Source: an uncultured Synergistales bacterium
GTDB lineage: Bacteria > Synergistota > Synergistia > Synergistales > Aminobacteriaceae
Direction: 5' to 3'
Length of the DNA stretch: 5,797 bases
Assembly: GCA_905236605.1 (NCBI GenBank)
Contig: CAJORD010000230.1
Location: 1-5,797, forward strand
Below are positions 5,355-5,797 of this stretch, piece after piece. The notes under the pieces were generated by a model. The model saw nothing but the letters and a program-made list of their open reading frames with translations, made no database searches and had not been told where the DNA came from. A program made the position numbers and the translations under genes. Within the stretch, counting starts at the first letter, position 1; every line of letters begins with the position of its first letter.

Positions 5355-5520
5355 TTCTCATCGAGAGAGGTGGAGGGACCGACCCTGTGAAGCCCGGCAA
5401 CCTGTTTGAATCAGGTGCCAATATCGGCAGCGTTTTGTTAATAGCTGGGTGATGAGAGAGAAAAACATAAAGAAAGAAATTTCAGCGTGCTCTCTTAAAA
5501 TCCAGAGGGCATGTTTTTTT
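5355..5520 (+). promoter_or_regulatory. SAM-I (S-box) riboswitch controlling metK
   Basis: The aptamer spans about 5355-5458. Helix P1 pairs TTCTCATC (5355-5362) with GATGAGAG (5451-5458). The conserved core GAGAGAGGTGGAGGGACC (5363-5380), the segment AAGCCCGGCAACC, and helix P3 CCTG/CAGG (5401-5404 with 5412-5415) follow. P4 is TGCC/GGCA around AATATC, and a small extra hairpin CAGC/GCTG (5428-5431 with 5444-5447) sits before the P1 3' arm. Without SAM, AGAGAG at 5455-5460 can pair with CTCTCT at 5490-5495 as an antiterminator. With SAM bound, P1 forms and the downstream terminator folds, switching metK off. This is the standard transcription-control S-box layout, and its target makes the ligand itself. 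Confidence 0.95.
5486..5520 (+). terminator. Riboswitch intrinsic terminator before metK
   Basis: CGTGCTCTC (5486-5494) pairs with GAGGGCATG (5505-5513): nine pairs including two G-T wobbles, with a 10-base loop and seven T residues (5514-5520) directly after. Its 5' arm overlaps the predicted antiterminator, so it should form when SAM is bound. It is also the only convincing terminator downstream of rpsD. Confidence 0.9.
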
Positions 5521-5550
5521 ATAATTTTTTAATTTCAGGAGGCAAATTAA

Positions 5551-5797
5551 TTGGCAGAAAACTTTATTTTTTCATCAGAGTCAGTAACCGAAGGACACCC
5601 CGACAAAGTAGCGGATCAAATTTCTGACGGTGTTCTTGATGCAATTTTGAAAGATGACCCTATGGGGCGTGTGGCGTGTGAAGTTCTCGTCTCGACGGGA
5701 CTCGTAGTCGTTGCGGGCGAGATCAGCACAAAAACTTACGTCGACATTCAGAAAATCGCCCGCGAAACAATCAACGGCATCGGCTATACTCGCGCGA
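5551..5797 (+). CDS. metK: S-adenosylmethionine synthetase, 5' part
   Basis: MetK condenses methionine and ATP into S-adenosylmethionine, the general methyl donor, releasing phosphate and pyrophosphate. The first 82 codons are present and the gene runs off the window. The N-terminal family signature FSSESVTEGHPDKVADQISD (residues 7-26) contains His16 and Asp18 of the active site and is followed by VLDAILKDDP. CEVLVSTGLVVVAGEI at about 47-62 is the second conserved strand region. The start is TTG 5551-5553 with AGGAGG at 5537-5542, 8 bases away, giving the usual short N-terminus MAENFIFSSES. The SAM-I riboswitch upstream independently supports the call. I see no good promoter between rpsD and the riboswitch, so part of its transcription may come through rpsD. 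Confidence 0.97.
   Translation, partial: MAENFIFSSESVTEGHPDKVADQISDGVLDAILKDDPMGRVACEVLVSTGLVVVAGEISTKTYVDIQKIARETINGIGYTRA

Overview
The window looks like ordinary chromosomal DNA from an AT-rich, flagellated bacterium, probably anaerobic. The evidence is rod genes flgB and flgC, a type III pantothenate kinase (coaX) followed by a dihydrouridine synthase, a stand-alone rpsD, and a SAM-I (S-box) riboswitch in front of metK. This mix is typical of Bacillota and also fits Synergistota-like lineages. I cannot fix the phylum from sequence reading alone. Most genes have good Shine-Dalgarno sites, and TTG or GTG starts are frequent (rpsD and metK TTG, dus GTG).

Layout. Positions 1-67 hold the 5' end of a minus-strand gene. 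A 260-base intergenic region follows, with a good plus-strand promoter at 163-191. Next come a 76-aa hydrophobic protein of unknown function (328-558), flgB (611-1012) and flgC (1020-1439). The flagellar genes stop there and run into a convergent minus-strand cluster. In transcription order that cluster is an HI0933/YhiN-type flavoprotein (4385-3159), coaX (3156-2395) and dus (2377-1454). Its genes are 2 and 17 bases apart, so it is very likely one operon, with a good promoter at 4456-4428. A 323-base gene-free stretch (4386-4708) carries divergent promoters and a perfect 12-bp tandem repeat. Then rpsD (4709-5320) and the 5' end of metK (5551 onward) run on the plus strand, with the riboswitch and its terminator between them.

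Functions. FlgB and FlgC build the proximal rod of the flagellum. CoaX starts coenzyme A synthesis, Dus reduces uridines in tRNA, S4 nucleates the 30S subunit, and MetK makes S-adenosylmethionine under feedback control by its own product through the riboswitch.

I see no mobile element, CRISPR array, tRNA, rRNA or defence system, and no convincing new biological system. The points worth a second look are regulatory: a heptad repeat and possible SD-masking hairpin at the coaX/dus junction, the 12-bp tandem repeat between divergent promoters, a short unexplained open frame there, rpsD apparently having only a SAM-controlled terminator downstream, and flgBC separated from fliE.
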